64,000 nt of DNA from Leptospiraceae bacterium (lineage in GTDB: Bacteria; Spirochaetota; Leptospiria; Leptospirales; Leptospiraceae). The position numbers and the translations under genes are program-made. The stretch covers positions 62,001-126,000 of the forward strand of contig JACKPA010000002.1 of the NCBI GenBank assembly GCA_024233865.1, written 5' to 3'. Shown in pieces: positions 25,575 through 34,118 of the stretch. A model generated the notes under the pieces. That model was not told where the DNA came from. It was given only the letters and a program-made list of their open reading frames with translations, and made no database searches. Position 1 is the first letter of the stretch; every line of letters begins with the position of its first letter.

Positions 25575-25877
25575 TCAAATCAAGTTTTTCTCAGAGTATT
25601 CTCGCAAACTATCATAAGTATAAATTCCCGTATCATGGTTATCATTCCAGGTAAAATTTAGAGCATATCTTCCTATCTTTTTCCAAGAAATAAGTGAAAT
25701 CTCATGAATATGAGAAGTTGCACTTCCGATTGAGCCTCCATGCCCTCCCATACAAGTAACACAAGGACAGAGTTTTCTTAGTTTGAGCAATTCAAACTTG
25801 GATTGAAATCCGTCCTTCCATGTAATGTATAAAAAGGTACCATCAAAAGTAATTTCTTTTGGTATTGTTTTTAGCAT
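25575..25877 (-). CDS. DUF971 protein (gamma-butyrobetaine hydroxylase N-terminal-like)
   Basis: 100 residues. KEITFDGTFLYITWKDGF, then LRKLCPCVTCMGGHGG, then GRYALNFTWNDNHDTGIYTYDSLRE form the DUF971 fold with a Cys-x-Cys-x-x-Cys cluster that probably binds zinc or a related metal. In other bacteria this domain is often linked with the iron-sulfur carrier Mrp; none is seen here. The start lies 6 bases after the protease stop, so it is likely expressed with it. Confidence 0.8.
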   Translation of the reverse strand: MLKTIPKEITFDGTFLYITWKDGFQSKFELLKLRKLCPCVTCMGGHGGSIGSATSHIHEISLISWKKIGRYALNFTWNDNHDTGIYTYDSLREYSEKNLI

Positions 25878-25883
25878 TTTGAC

Positions 25884-27776
25884 TTATTTTATTTCGTACC
25901 AATTGGAATAGGAGCCATTTCTAGCATAATCTAAAGAATAAAAGCCTAAAAAGTAATTGCTTGAGGTTGAAGGTAATGGTTTAGAGCTAATATTTAATAG
26001 ATATTTATCTTCTACTTTAAAACCATTTCCCTTATAAGTTCCGATTTTATCATTTCTTGGGTCGTAAAACCGAAATAAAGGAATTATTTCATCTCCATTT
26101 TCAATGGTGATTAATTCTTTGGGAACAAGACCGGTTTCTTTATCCGGACTTCTTGCAGCTCCTAAAATCTCATAATCTCCGGATTTACTGTTGTAAAGAA
26201 CAAAAAGATTCATTTTTTTGCCATTTAAGCGAATCGGAATTAAGTAATTTTTTATAATAATTCCATCACTATCTGTTGTTTTATTGATTAAAAACATGGA
26301 TGCAAACTTTCCACCTAATGTTAGCCACCTTCCCGTCCATTGGTAACTGGCAACGTTGTCTTTCAGAGTAACATTATCATCCATTCCCATAAAAAAACGA
26401 ATTGGTGTATCTTTTCCTGTCCCTGGAGCAGCCAAAATCGCATAGATTTCAGAAACATCTTTCAAATCTTCTTTGTTAATTTCGACTTGGATTTTGCTCC
26501 CTTCGATTTTTTGGCGAGAAGTTCCATCTATAGACGGTGAACTATCAAACCGAATAGATCTAGACTTCTGAAAGAGCTTTCTTCCGTATTTATCTACAAA
26601 ATCCTGGTATGTTTTGGAAAAACTCAATTCTTGGTATCTTTCGGTATTATCTTCAAATCTGCTTTTATTTTTTCCTGGAAAAAATATAGATAAGCCGTTT
26701 GACCTAGGTTTTGCTTTTCCATAAATTTTTCCCAATACGGCATTTTCCAAGGCACCAATCAAAAGCTTTGATTCTCTCGGATATATATATTCCAGATTGT
26801 GAGCAATATCCGCTATATCAACCATATCTGTTGAACTTTCTTGGCTATTTCCATAATCTTCTGCTCTACTTCTTGCTCTTGCTATGTTAATAAAGCTATT
26901 GGTATCATATTGAATATCATTACCGGCTTTTTGAATGAATTGATTTAGGGCATCTATTACTCCCGAAATTTTACTTAGATCAATGACTGATAGAGTTATG
27001 AATTCATCTGTTCTATGCTTTTTAGCTTGACTTTTGAATCCTTCCATAATCCTTTTTCCAAGTTCTGCTCCACTGATCATGGGATTTACTACTAGAGCCA
27101 TGGCAATTGGAGTATAGTCCCAGCCGTGTCCTGGTTCCAATTCCTGTGACGCTACCATATAATTTGCATAAGGAGAAAGGATATTTGCCGTTTCTAAAGT
27201 TGCCATCAAGCAAGCATCAAAACCGATTAGTTCGAATTTTTGAGAAGTTTCTTTGTGTGATTCTTCCAATGCTCTTTGAATATCGTTTAAGCTAAGCAGA
27301 GAACGATAATTTTCATCATATCCGTAACCAACAATTGAACCTCCACCATGATTCCATAGAATTAAAGAGTATTTTTCAGATGGAAATTTTTTCATTGTCC
27401 AAATAATAAAATCCCTTAAGGTTTCATACTCACCCATATTTTTGTCGCCAACATCATCTAGTTTCCTTTTTCCTTTATAATTGATTTGCCAGCGGGAGAC
27501 TGAATTATTTTTTATTCCTGGCTCATGCCACTTTTTTGCACCACCGGTAGATACTATGACATTGAGGTTTCCTAAAGAACCGATTTCTTTCATTTCAGCC
27601 AGGTCATTGGTTCCAGCTTTATCATAGCTCTCCAAATCGCTTCCTACCATATATACCATTAATGTATGTGTTTGGTTGTAAGAATTTTGGCTAAACAATT
27701 GAGATAAGCTAAGAAAATATAAAAGAAAACTTAAAATGAAAAAACGGTTCAATAATACTTTAATAAATTTGAGCAT
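25884..27776 (-). CDS. Clostripain-like (C11) cysteine protease, exported
   Basis: 630 residues with a signal peptide (FFILSFLLYFLSLSQLFS). The C11 domain occupies about 35-370: TLMVYMVGSDLESY, then YSLILWNHGGGSIVGY with the catalytic His near 142, then FELIGFDACLMATLETA with the catalytic Cys near 188, then ASQELEPGHGWDY. C11 enzymes cleave after basic residues. Residues about 390-630 are a beta-rich C-terminal region with no family I can name. The ribosome site is GCAGGAG. The neighbouring small secreted Lys/Arg-rich lipoproteins are possible substrates, an inference from proximity only. Confidence 0.88.
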   Translation of the reverse strand: MLKFIKVLLNRFFILSFLLYFLSLSQLFSQNSYNQTHTLMVYMVGSDLESYDKAGTNDLAEMKEIGSLGNLNVIVSTGGAKKWHEPGIKNNSVSRWQINYKGKRKLDDVGDKNMGEYETLRDFIIWTMKKFPSEKYSLILWNHGGGSIVGYGYDENYRSLLSLNDIQRALEESHKETSQKFELIGFDACLMATLETANILSPYANYMVASQELEPGHGWDYTPIAMALVVNPMISGAELGKRIMEGFKSQAKKHRTDEFITLSVIDLSKISGVIDALNQFIQKAGNDIQYDTNSFINIARARSRAEDYGNSQESSTDMVDIADIAHNLEYIYPRESKLLIGALENAVLGKIYGKAKPRSNGLSIFFPGKNKSRFEDNTERYQELSFSKTYQDFVDKYGRKLFQKSRSIRFDSSPSIDGTSRQKIEGSKIQVEINKEDLKDVSEIYAILAAPGTGKDTPIRFFMGMDDNVTLKDNVASYQWTGRWLTLGGKFASMFLINKTTDSDGIIIKNYLIPIRLNGKKMNLFVLYNSKSGDYEILGAARSPDKETGLVPKELITIENGDEIIPLFRFYDPRNDKIGTYKGNGFKVEDKYLLNISSKPLPSTSSNYFLGFYSLDYARNGSYSNWYEIK

Positions 27777-27961
27777 AATATTTCACTCCTGCGTCCAATT
27801 TTTTGTAAGGTAAGAAATGGTACTAACTTATATCATAGTGATTTTCTTATTATAATGAAGTATATAATTTTTTTTTACAAAAACCTAAAAAATAAATCTT
27901 TTTTTTGGTTTGGAATGTCTAAATATTTGGTTTGTGAGAATAAAGTTGTTTAAAAACAAAA

Positions 27962-27996
27962 TGATGCGACTTTGTTTACTTATCAAAATCGCATCA
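27962..27996 (-). terminator. Hairpin downstream of the first lipoprotein gene
   Basis: TGATGCGA (27962-27969) pairs perfectly with TCGCATCA (27989-27996); a T-rich stretch follows on the minus strand. The 282-base gap from 27777 to 28058 holds no gene that I can see, only this hairpin and AT-rich sequence. Confidence 0.45.
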
Positions 27997-28058
27997 AAAA
28001 CAATTTCTAAAATTGAAGTTATAAATTTAATTCTATGTTAAAGGAGAAATTAAACTTA

Positions 28059-28454
28059 CTATTTTTTTGCTGTAGCTGTACAAGGGTTTACAACCGGTGC
28101 TGTAGCTGTACAAGGATTTAGTTTTGGCGCTGGTGCCATACATGGATTTGCTATTGGTGCACATGCTGTCATAGGCATTGGAGCTACACATTGTGCATTG
28201 CTTTTCACTTCTCTTTCAACTACTTGAAGTTTTCCGTCCGGTCCAACTACAACTTCTCTAACTTTTTTAACAGCATTAGGTGCTTCTACAACTCGTAATT
28301 CCCCATTGCGATCTGCCACAACCCTTTGAGCTGCTGTAGTTTCTTGCTTTGGAGCACCTGCGGTCTTTTTGGAATCTTTCTTTTTGGCACCGCCACCACA
28401 AGCTATTAAGGAAAACATTAGAGCTATTGTTAAAACCACTAAATTGAATTTCAT
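28059..28454 (-). CDS. Small lipoprotein, paralogue 1 of 3
   Basis: 131 residues. A signal with lipobox (IALMFSLIACGGG) is followed by a Lys/Ala-rich linker and a core (VVADRNGELRVVEAPNAV, then VREVVVGPDGKLQVVE) shared with the two genes upstream. The C-terminal 40 residues are a Pro/Ala/Cys-rich repeat (NPCTATAPVVNPCTATA, with CAPIANPCMAPAPKLN before it) absent from the other two. Probably anchored in an outer membrane. No known family. Confidence 0.75.
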   Translation of the reverse strand: MKFNLVVLTIALMFSLIACGGGAKKKDSKKTAGAPKQETTAAQRVVADRNGELRVVEAPNAVKKVREVVVGPDGKLQVVEREVKSNAQCVAPMPMTACAPIANPCMAPAPKLNPCTATAPVVNPCTATAKK

Positions 28455-28639
28455 ATTTTTATCTCCATAAATTTAGTTTAAAAATTTATTTTTTTATTTA
28501 TTTGGACAAGGTAAAATATATTTGAATTTTTTCAACTAAAAAATATACAAAAGAAGTCCATGGGTAATTCTTTAACTCTTTGGTTGGATATTTTTTTTAA
28601 CAATCAAAGTTAAAAAGGTGTCTAAGAATTAAGGTATAT

Positions 28640-28675
28640 AAAATAAAAAAAACGCCTCCGTTTTATGGGAGGCGT
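28640..28675 (-). terminator. Rho-independent terminator of lipoprotein paralogue 2
   Basis: ACGCCTCC (28652-28659) pairs with GGAGGCGT (28668-28675); on the minus strand a T tract follows. The same stem recurs at 29236-29258. Confidence 0.75.
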
Positions 28676-28745
28676 AATAATTTTTAAAAATTTCTTAAGT
28701 TAAAAGGTAACTTAAAATAAATTTAAACTAATGTATGCTTTTAGA

Positions 28746-29033
28746 TTATCTGCATCTTCTGGTGTTACAACAGTTGTTTGCAGGTACTTCTTTTTCTACT
28801 ACTTCTAGTTTTCCGTCTGCACCTACAACTACTTCTCTAACTTTTCTCATGCTTGCTGCAGTGTCAACAACTCTTAATTCTCCATTGCGACCAGCTACTA
28901 CTTTTTGTTGAGCTCCTGCTGTTGCTTCTGTTTTTGCTGGGGCATCTTTTTTTGCTTCTTTCTTTTTTCCGCCGCCACAAGCTACTAAAGAGAACGCTAA
29001 AGCTATTGTTAAAACTGCTAAGTTTAATTTCAT
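28746..29033 (-). CDS. Small lipoprotein, paralogue 2 of 3
   Basis: 95 residues. Lipobox FSLVACGGG, then KKKEAKKDAPAKTEA, then the shared core (NGELRVVDTAASMRKVREVV, GADGKLEVVEKEVPANN) and a short Cys/Arg tail (CCNTRRCR). It is nearly identical to the gene at 29370 through the core, which points to recent tandem duplication. Surface-exposed or periplasmic; function unknown. The core contains two NG/DGKLxVVE turns that look like paired beta hairpins. Confidence 0.8.
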   Translation of the reverse strand: MKLNLAVLTIALAFSLVACGGGKKKEAKKDAPAKTEATAGAQQKVVAGRNGELRVVDTAASMRKVREVVVGADGKLEVVEKEVPANNCCNTRRCR

Positions 29034-29224
29034 AATTTATCTCCGTAAATTTAAGTTTATTAATTTGTTTTAATTATGTGGACAGAAAAAATTATATATA
29101 AATTTATTCAAGCAAAAAAAGTCAAAATTGTTGTACCATGGATCAATTTAAGGGGTATTTTTATAAAAAATTGAACTTTTTTATAAAGAATTTTCTTAGT
29201 TAAAGTTGTAACTTAAAAATGTTA

Positions 29225-29258
29225 AAAAAATAAAAACGCCTCCTTTATGGGGAGGCGT
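29225..29258 (-). terminator. Rho-independent terminator of lipoprotein paralogue 3
   Basis: ACGCCTCC (29236-29243) pairs with GGAGGCGT (29251-29258), loop TTTATGG, T tract on the minus strand side. The 336-base gap 29034-29369 otherwise holds only the presumed promoter and leader region of paralogue 2, and AT-rich sequence. Confidence 0.75.
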
Positions 29259-29369
29259 CAAATTTGTATCTTTTCAAATCTCAAATAACAATCCACTTCT
29301 AAAATAGAAGATAAAATTCTAATTGCGATTTAATGATAGACGAAATGTATTGTATATGTGCTTTTTAGA

Positions 29370-29684
29370 TTATCTGCATCTGTTAGTTCTGCAGCTTGAA
29401 CGACGTGGTGCGCCACAAGTATTGCAATTGTTTGCAGGTACTTCTTTTTCTACTACTTCTAGCTTTCCATCTGCACCTACAACTACTTCTCTAACTTTTC
29501 TCATGCTTGCTGCAGTATCAACAACTCTTAAATCTCCATTAGGACTAGCTACAACTTTTTGTTGTGCTCCTGCTTTTGCTTCTGTTTTTGGGGCATCTTT
29601 TTTTGCTTCTTTCTTTTTTCCGCCGCCACAAGCTACTAAAGAGAATGCTAGAGCTATTGTCAAAACTACTAAGTTAAATTTCAT
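29370..29684 (-). CDS. Small lipoprotein, paralogue 3 of 3
   Basis: 104 residues. Same plan as paralogue 2: lipobox FSLVACGGG, KKKEAKKDAPKTEA, core DLRVVDTAASMRKVREVV and GADGKLEVVEKEVPANN. The tail is longer and Cys/Arg-rich (CNTCGAPRRSSCRTNRCR), with five Cys that could form disulfides or bind metal. The differing tails on a conserved core suggest the tail is the variable functional part. Its own terminator lies downstream. Confidence 0.8.
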   Translation of the reverse strand: MKFNLVVLTIALAFSLVACGGGKKKEAKKDAPKTEAKAGAQQKVVASPNGDLRVVDTAASMRKVREVVVGADGKLEVVEKEVPANNCNTCGAPRRSSCRTNRCR

Positions 29685-29838
29685 ATTGTTTATCTCCGTG
29701 AATATAGAAATTATTTTTATAATTCTTGGAACAAAATAAAATTACCATAGTTATTTAGCAACCTAAAAATGATTAAAAATGATTAATTTTAAAAATAATT
29801 TTAGAACACGGTAAAAAGAAAGGTGAGAAAAAAGGAAG

Positions 29839-29860
29839 ACTCCGGAATAATATCCGGAGT
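29839..29860 (-). terminator. Hairpin downstream of the Cys-rich secreted protein gene
   Basis: ACTCCGGA (29839-29846) pairs with TCCGGAGT (29853-29860). It follows the stop of the minus-strand gene at 29920 at the distance seen for its neighbours; the T tract is weak. Confidence 0.55.
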
Positions 29861-29919
29861 AAAAAGTGTTAAAAATGCTAAAAAATTTTCTTAGCTTTTA
29901 TATAATAAAAATAGGAACA

Positions 29920-30273
29920 TTACATACATGAGCAATTTCTGGTTTGTGTAGGTTTCATTCTCATGCTACATGGGCTTTGTTTAGGAGCCATTTTAGTTGC
30001 TGTACAGTTTGATCCAGTAGTTCGTTTTACTGCCGGAGTTTTACTTACTTCACAAGGAGAAGTAGCCATCTTTGCATCTTTTTTGGTAACAGAAGTTGCT
30101 TTAGCAGGTGCTTTACTCTTTGCCGGAGCAGGTTTTGCAGCTTGAGCAGGTGTGTTTACCTTTTTTGTATTGATTTTAGGTGTTTTTGCTTTAGAAGGAT
30201 TGTTTTGTGCATTTGCTTGAAAAACAAAAAAAGATAATGCTGTGATACTAACAATTAGTAGTCTATGTTTCAT
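29920..30273 (-). CDS. Secreted Ala/Pro/Lys-rich protein with Cys-rich tail
   Basis: 117 residues from ATG 30273, which has GGAG 9 bases upstream; an in-frame ATG at 30288 has no such site. A signal peptide (MKHRLLIVSITALSFFVFQANA) is followed by a PAKSKAPAKA-type disordered basic region and a tail with six Cys (SNCTATKMAPKQSPCSM, then NCSCM). It is not a lipoprotein, but the composition, the Cys tail and the TATK motif recall the three lipoproteins downstream. No family recognised. Confidence 0.65.
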   Translation of the reverse strand: MKHRLLIVSITALSFFVFQANAQNNPSKAKTPKINTKKVNTPAQAAKPAPAKSKAPAKATSVTKKDAKMATSPCEVSKTPAVKRTTGSNCTATKMAPKQSPCSMRMKPTQTRNCSCM

Positions 30274-30478
30274 AAATTTAAACTCCATAAATTAAAAAAT
30301 TTATTATTTATATCACTATTTTATCTATTATCTTTTTATCAATCACAAAATAAGCGAAAAAAGTACCCCTATACTACACACCTACACAAGAGAAGCAATT
30401 TCCTATTATAAAGATGACAATATTTCTTGTCTGAATTTTTTGGTTAATTATATAAGTGTACATAATGTTAGGACCTAA

Positions 30479-30937
30479 ATGTTTTCAGTTTATATTGAGT
30501 TTACTGTAAATGACAATTTAGTTGGGGTGGATAAACTAGAAATTGAGCATACTGTTATCAAAATATTAAATCATTTAAGTTTAAAAGATAACTATGAAAT
30601 TGAAATTTTAATCGTTAATGACAAAAGCATAAAGAATATAAATAAGGAAAGAAGAGGTCATGATAAAGAGACCGATGTTTTGTCGTTTCCCATGGAATGC
30701 AATGAGTTTTTTTCTCCTTACAAAAATTTGGGTGAAATTGTAATCTCGATTGAAACATTAAAAAAACAAGCCAAAATGTTTGAGCATAGTGATAGATTTG
30801 AATTTTATAGGCTATTAATTCATGGTATTTTGCATTTACTTGGATATGATCATGAAACAAATCAAGAAGATGAAATTCGTATGCAACAAAAAGAAGATGA
30901 ATGTTTGGAATTAGTTTTTGGAGATACGGATATTTAA
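30479..30937 (+). CDS. ybeY: Endoribonuclease YbeY (16S rRNA maturation)
   Basis: 152 residues. YbeY is a zinc-dependent RNase acting in 3' processing of 16S rRNA and ribosome quality control. The signature LLIHGILHLLGYDHE (His-x3-His-x5-His) is complete, and the DVLSFPM motif upstream is usual. The start is preceded by AGGACC. It lies 20 bases before metG. Confidence 0.93.
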   Translation: MFSVYIEFTVNDNLVGVDKLEIEHTVIKILNHLSLKDNYEIEILIVNDKSIKNINKERRGHDKETDVLSFPMECNEFFSPYKNLGEIVISIETLKKQAKMFEHSDRFEFYRLLIHGILHLLGYDHETNQEDEIRMQQKEDECLELVFGDTDI

Positions 30938-30957
30938 TTAAAAAGAAGGTTTTTTGA

Positions 30958-32970
30958 ATGGAAAGAAAAATTTTAGTAACATCAGCACTTCCTTATGCAA
31001 ATGGTCCTATTCATTTGGGACATATGTTAGAAGCAGTCCAAACAGATATTTGGGTGCGTTATCAAAAATCCATAGGAAATGAGTGTTATTTTTTTTGTGC
31101 AGATGATACCCATGGTACTCCAATTATGCTTGCTGCCAAAAAAGAAAATATATCTCCGAAAGAACTGGTAAAAAAAGTTTGGGAAGAACATTATAGAGAT
31201 TTGACTGGTTTTTTAATTCAATACGACAATTACTATACTACCGATTCGGAAGAAAATAGGGGCTTTGCTGAAGAAATTTATAATAATTTAAAAACAAGCG
31301 GGCATATTTCGAATAGAGAAATCGAGCAATCCTATTGCGAGCATGATAAAATGTTTTTGCCTGATCGCTTTATCAAAGGAACTTGTCCAAAATGCGGAAC
31401 GCCAGACCAATATGGAGACGGATGTGAAGTTTGCGGATCAAATTATTCACCAAAAGATTTGAAAGATTCAAAATGTGCAATATGCAGTAGTGTGCCTGTT
31501 CTAAAACCATCAAAGCATTTGTTTTTTAAATTAAACGATTTCAGAAATGAATTACATTCTTGGATGAATGATCCTTCCCATTTACAAGAAAGTGCAAAAA
31601 ACAAACTGATGGAATGGTTTGAAGTGGGTTTACAAGAATGGGATATTTCAAGGGACGGACCCTATTTTGGTTTTAAAATTCCCGGTGAAGAAAATAAGTA
31701 TTTTTATGTTTGGCTAGATGCTCCTATAGGTTATATCGCATCCTCTAAAAATTATTTTAAAGAATCTGAGGCTTTTTATGAATTTTGGAAAAAGCCTAAA
31801 GAAAATACGGAAGTAGTTCATTTTATTGGAAAAGATATATTGTATTTTCACGCTTTGTTTTGGCCCGCCATGTTAATGGGAAGTGGATTTAATGTTCCTT
31901 CTAGAGTTCAGGTTCATGGTTTTTTAACGGTAAACGGTGAAAAAATGTCAAAATCAAGAGGAACATTTATCAAAGCCAGCACTTACTTGAAACACTTAAA
32001 TCCGGAGCATTTCCGTTTTTATTTGGCAAGCAAGCTAAACGACGGTTTGGATGATATTGATTTGAATTTGGATGATTTTGTTTCGAGGATTAATTCAGAC
32101 TTAGTTGGAAATTTGGTTAATATTGTTTCAAGGGTAAGCACTTCCATATTGGATAAGTTGGATAGGACACTAGGAAGTGTTTCAGAGGAAGGCAAGGAGA
32201 TTATAGATCAATTTCTGAATGCGGAGTCTTCCATAAAGAATTACTACGAAACCAAAAATTATTCAAAAGTAATGAAGGAACTCACCACTTTAGGAGACAT
32301 TGTAAACCGCTATGTAAATGACAAAGCTCCGTGGGTACTGATCAAAACCGAACCGGAAAAGACAAGAGAAGTTATTACAACAACATTAAATGCAGCAAAG
32401 ATTATTGCCGTTTATATGTACCCGGTAACACCTAACATATCTCTAAAGATTTTTGAATTATTAAATCTAAATAAAGAAGATTTGAATTTCAGCAATACTA
32501 ATAGTTTATTAGAGAATACAAAGGTAAATATTTATAAACCTCTATCGGTTCGAGTGGATGATAAGGCAATTAAAATGATGGTAGAAGAAAGCAAAGAAGC
32601 AACTTCCAATAAAGAAAAACGAAAAGAGGACAAAAAAAGTATGGATTTAATTACTATAAATGATTTGGCAAAAGTTGACTTAAGAGTTGGATTGATTAAA
32701 AACGCAAATTACGTTGAAAATTCTGATAAGCTATTGCACCTGGAAGTAGATTTGGGTGAAGTTGGAATAAAAAATGTTTTTGCAGGTATCAAGTCTGCCT
32801 ACAAACCGGAAGAATTAATAGGCTTAAAAGTAGTAATTGTCGCAAACTTGGAACCAAGAAAAATGAAGTTTGGAGTATCGGAAGCTATGATTTTGGCAAC
32901 GGGAAAAGACGCTGATTTATCTTTAATGGTTCCTCATAGAAATTCTCAAGCGGGTGATAAGTTAAAATAA
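30958..32970 (+). CDS. metG: Methionyl-tRNA synthetase
   Basis: 670 residues. Class I synthetase: ALPYANGPIHLGHM (HIGH box), a zinc knuckle with CPKCGTPDQYGDGCEVCG and CAIC, FIGKDILYFHALFWPAML, and GEKMSKSRGTF (KMSKS box). The helical anticodon domain spans about 380-540. Residues about 565-670 are a C-terminal EMAPII/Trbp-like OB-fold (VDLRVGLIKNANYVENSDKL, VANLEPRKMKFG) that binds tRNA and makes the dimeric form. It is preceded by AAGAAGG. Confidence 0.96.
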   Translation: MERKILVTSALPYANGPIHLGHMLEAVQTDIWVRYQKSIGNECYFFCADDTHGTPIMLAAKKENISPKELVKKVWEEHYRDLTGFLIQYDNYYTTDSEENRGFAEEIYNNLKTSGHISNREIEQSYCEHDKMFLPDRFIKGTCPKCGTPDQYGDGCEVCGSNYSPKDLKDSKCAICSSVPVLKPSKHLFFKLNDFRNELHSWMNDPSHLQESAKNKLMEWFEVGLQEWDISRDGPYFGFKIPGEENKYFYVWLDAPIGYIASSKNYFKESEAFYEFWKKPKENTEVVHFIGKDILYFHALFWPAMLMGSGFNVPSRVQVHGFLTVNGEKMSKSRGTFIKASTYLKHLNPEHFRFYLASKLNDGLDDIDLNLDDFVSRINSDLVGNLVNIVSRVSTSILDKLDRTLGSVSEEGKEIIDQFLNAESSIKNYYETKNYSKVMKELTTLGDIVNRYVNDKAPWVLIKTEPEKTREVITTTLNAAKIIAVYMYPVTPNISLKIFELLNLNKEDLNFSNTNSLLENTKVNIYKPLSVRVDDKAIKMMVEESKEATSNKEKRKEDKKSMDLITINDLAKVDLRVGLIKNANYVENSDKLLHLEVDLGEVGIKNVFAGIKSAYKPEELIGLKVVIVANLEPRKMKFGVSEAMILATGKDADLSLMVPHRNSQAGDKLK

Positions 32971-33080
32971 CTTGAGAGGGTAGTTCAAAATTTGCACATA
33001 AACCAAGATTCATTTTTATTATTAACAACAAAAATTAAATTTGCAGAAAACATCCAAACAAAAAAGTGAGACTAATTAAT

Positions 33081-34112
33081 ATGACTTTAAGGTTTATAAC
33101 GTTTTTTACGCTTTTTTATTTTGTGTCTTCTCTGTACTCCGGTGAATCTATCAATAGGATTATTGCTACAGTTGGGCATACATCTATCACACATTTAGAT
33201 TATCTGAAAATGGAGGAAAAATATGATAAAATGGAAAAATTTCTCCCAAAAAACAATACAAAAAAAGGTAAAAAGTCACCTTCCAAGAATACTCAAATCA
33301 TTGATATGTTAATTACCAGAACAATTGTGGATATTACTGCAGAAGAAGAAACTATTCAAGTGAATGAAAAACGAATCGAATCGGAAATCGAACGAAGAAT
33401 GGAAATGATGAACATAAAAGAAAAAAGTGAATTTGAGAAGGCAATAGAAGTTCAATCAGGAATACCCTATAAACTTTGGGAAAGTGAGCTTCCCTACCAA
33501 ATTAAAAAAGGACAGCTCCTACAGATCCGAGTTAGTGCAAAAATGCCAACGGAAGATGAAATTGTTAAATGGTACAATCAAAATAAGGCTAAAATCGGTT
33601 TTGAGCTAAGATACAGGGAGATTGCCATCGTGCCCAAAGACAATTCCATCCAAGAAGAAAAAAGGGTATTTAGTGAAATATCCGAAATAATGAAAGAAAT
33701 TAAAAAAAATCCATCCGCTTTTCCATTCATTGCAAGTGGTCCAAGAAACAAATCCAATCTAAGAGGCGGATTAATGGACTACGCTCCTGTTTTTGACATT
33801 TACAACAATAGCAAAATTATTACTTCCCTTTTATCTAGGTTACAAAATGGTGAGATCTCAGATATATTCAGGGATGAAAAAAAGAGGTATGTAATTATAC
33901 GAATGGAAGGAAAAAGGTTTACACCATTAGAACAGGTAAGAAACGGTATTCAAAATATACTTATGAGAGAGAAAGAAGATAAGGCTTTTATGGACTGGAT
34001 TGATGAACGAAAAAAAGAAATTTCCATATCTATCTATGATAAACAATATCTTGTAGAAAATAAATTGGAAGCACCGGACGAAACTTTCAAATACAATAAA
34101 ATTAATCCTTAA
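33081..34112 (+). CDS. SurA-like periplasmic chaperone/peptidyl-prolyl isomerase
   Basis: 343 residues from ATG 33081; a GTG start five codons upstream at 33066 is possible but has no ribosome site. The N-terminal segment (FITFFTLFYFVSSLYSG) is a signal peptide. INRIIATVGHTSITHLDYLKM is the start of the SurA N-terminal chaperone domain, followed by long helices with Lys/Glu. Residues about 170-290 hold one parvulin-like domain (YREIAIVPKDN, LRGGLMDY, EISDIFRDEKKRYVIIRMEG). Expected to escort outer-membrane proteins in the periplasm. It leads into the spiro-SPASM gene with a 6-base gap. Confidence 0.8.
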   Translation: MTLRFITFFTLFYFVSSLYSGESINRIIATVGHTSITHLDYLKMEEKYDKMEKFLPKNNTKKGKKSPSKNTQIIDMLITRTIVDITAEEETIQVNEKRIESEIERRMEMMNIKEKSEFEKAIEVQSGIPYKLWESELPYQIKKGQLLQIRVSAKMPTEDEIVKWYNQNKAKIGFELRYREIAIVPKDNSIQEEKRVFSEISEIMKEIKKNPSAFPFIASGPRNKSNLRGGLMDYAPVFDIYNNSKIITSLLSRLQNGEISDIFRDEKKRYVIIRMEGKRFTPLEQVRNGIQNILMREKEDKAFMDWIDERKKEISISIYDKQYLVENKLEAPDETFKYNKINP

Positions 34113-34118
34113 TCTGTT

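Noticed and set aside
28455..28745. Hidden small ORF between lipoprotein paralogues 1 and 2
   Set aside because: No open frame with a ribosome site; the gap holds a terminator, an AAGTTA/TAACTT dyad and AT-rich leader sequence.
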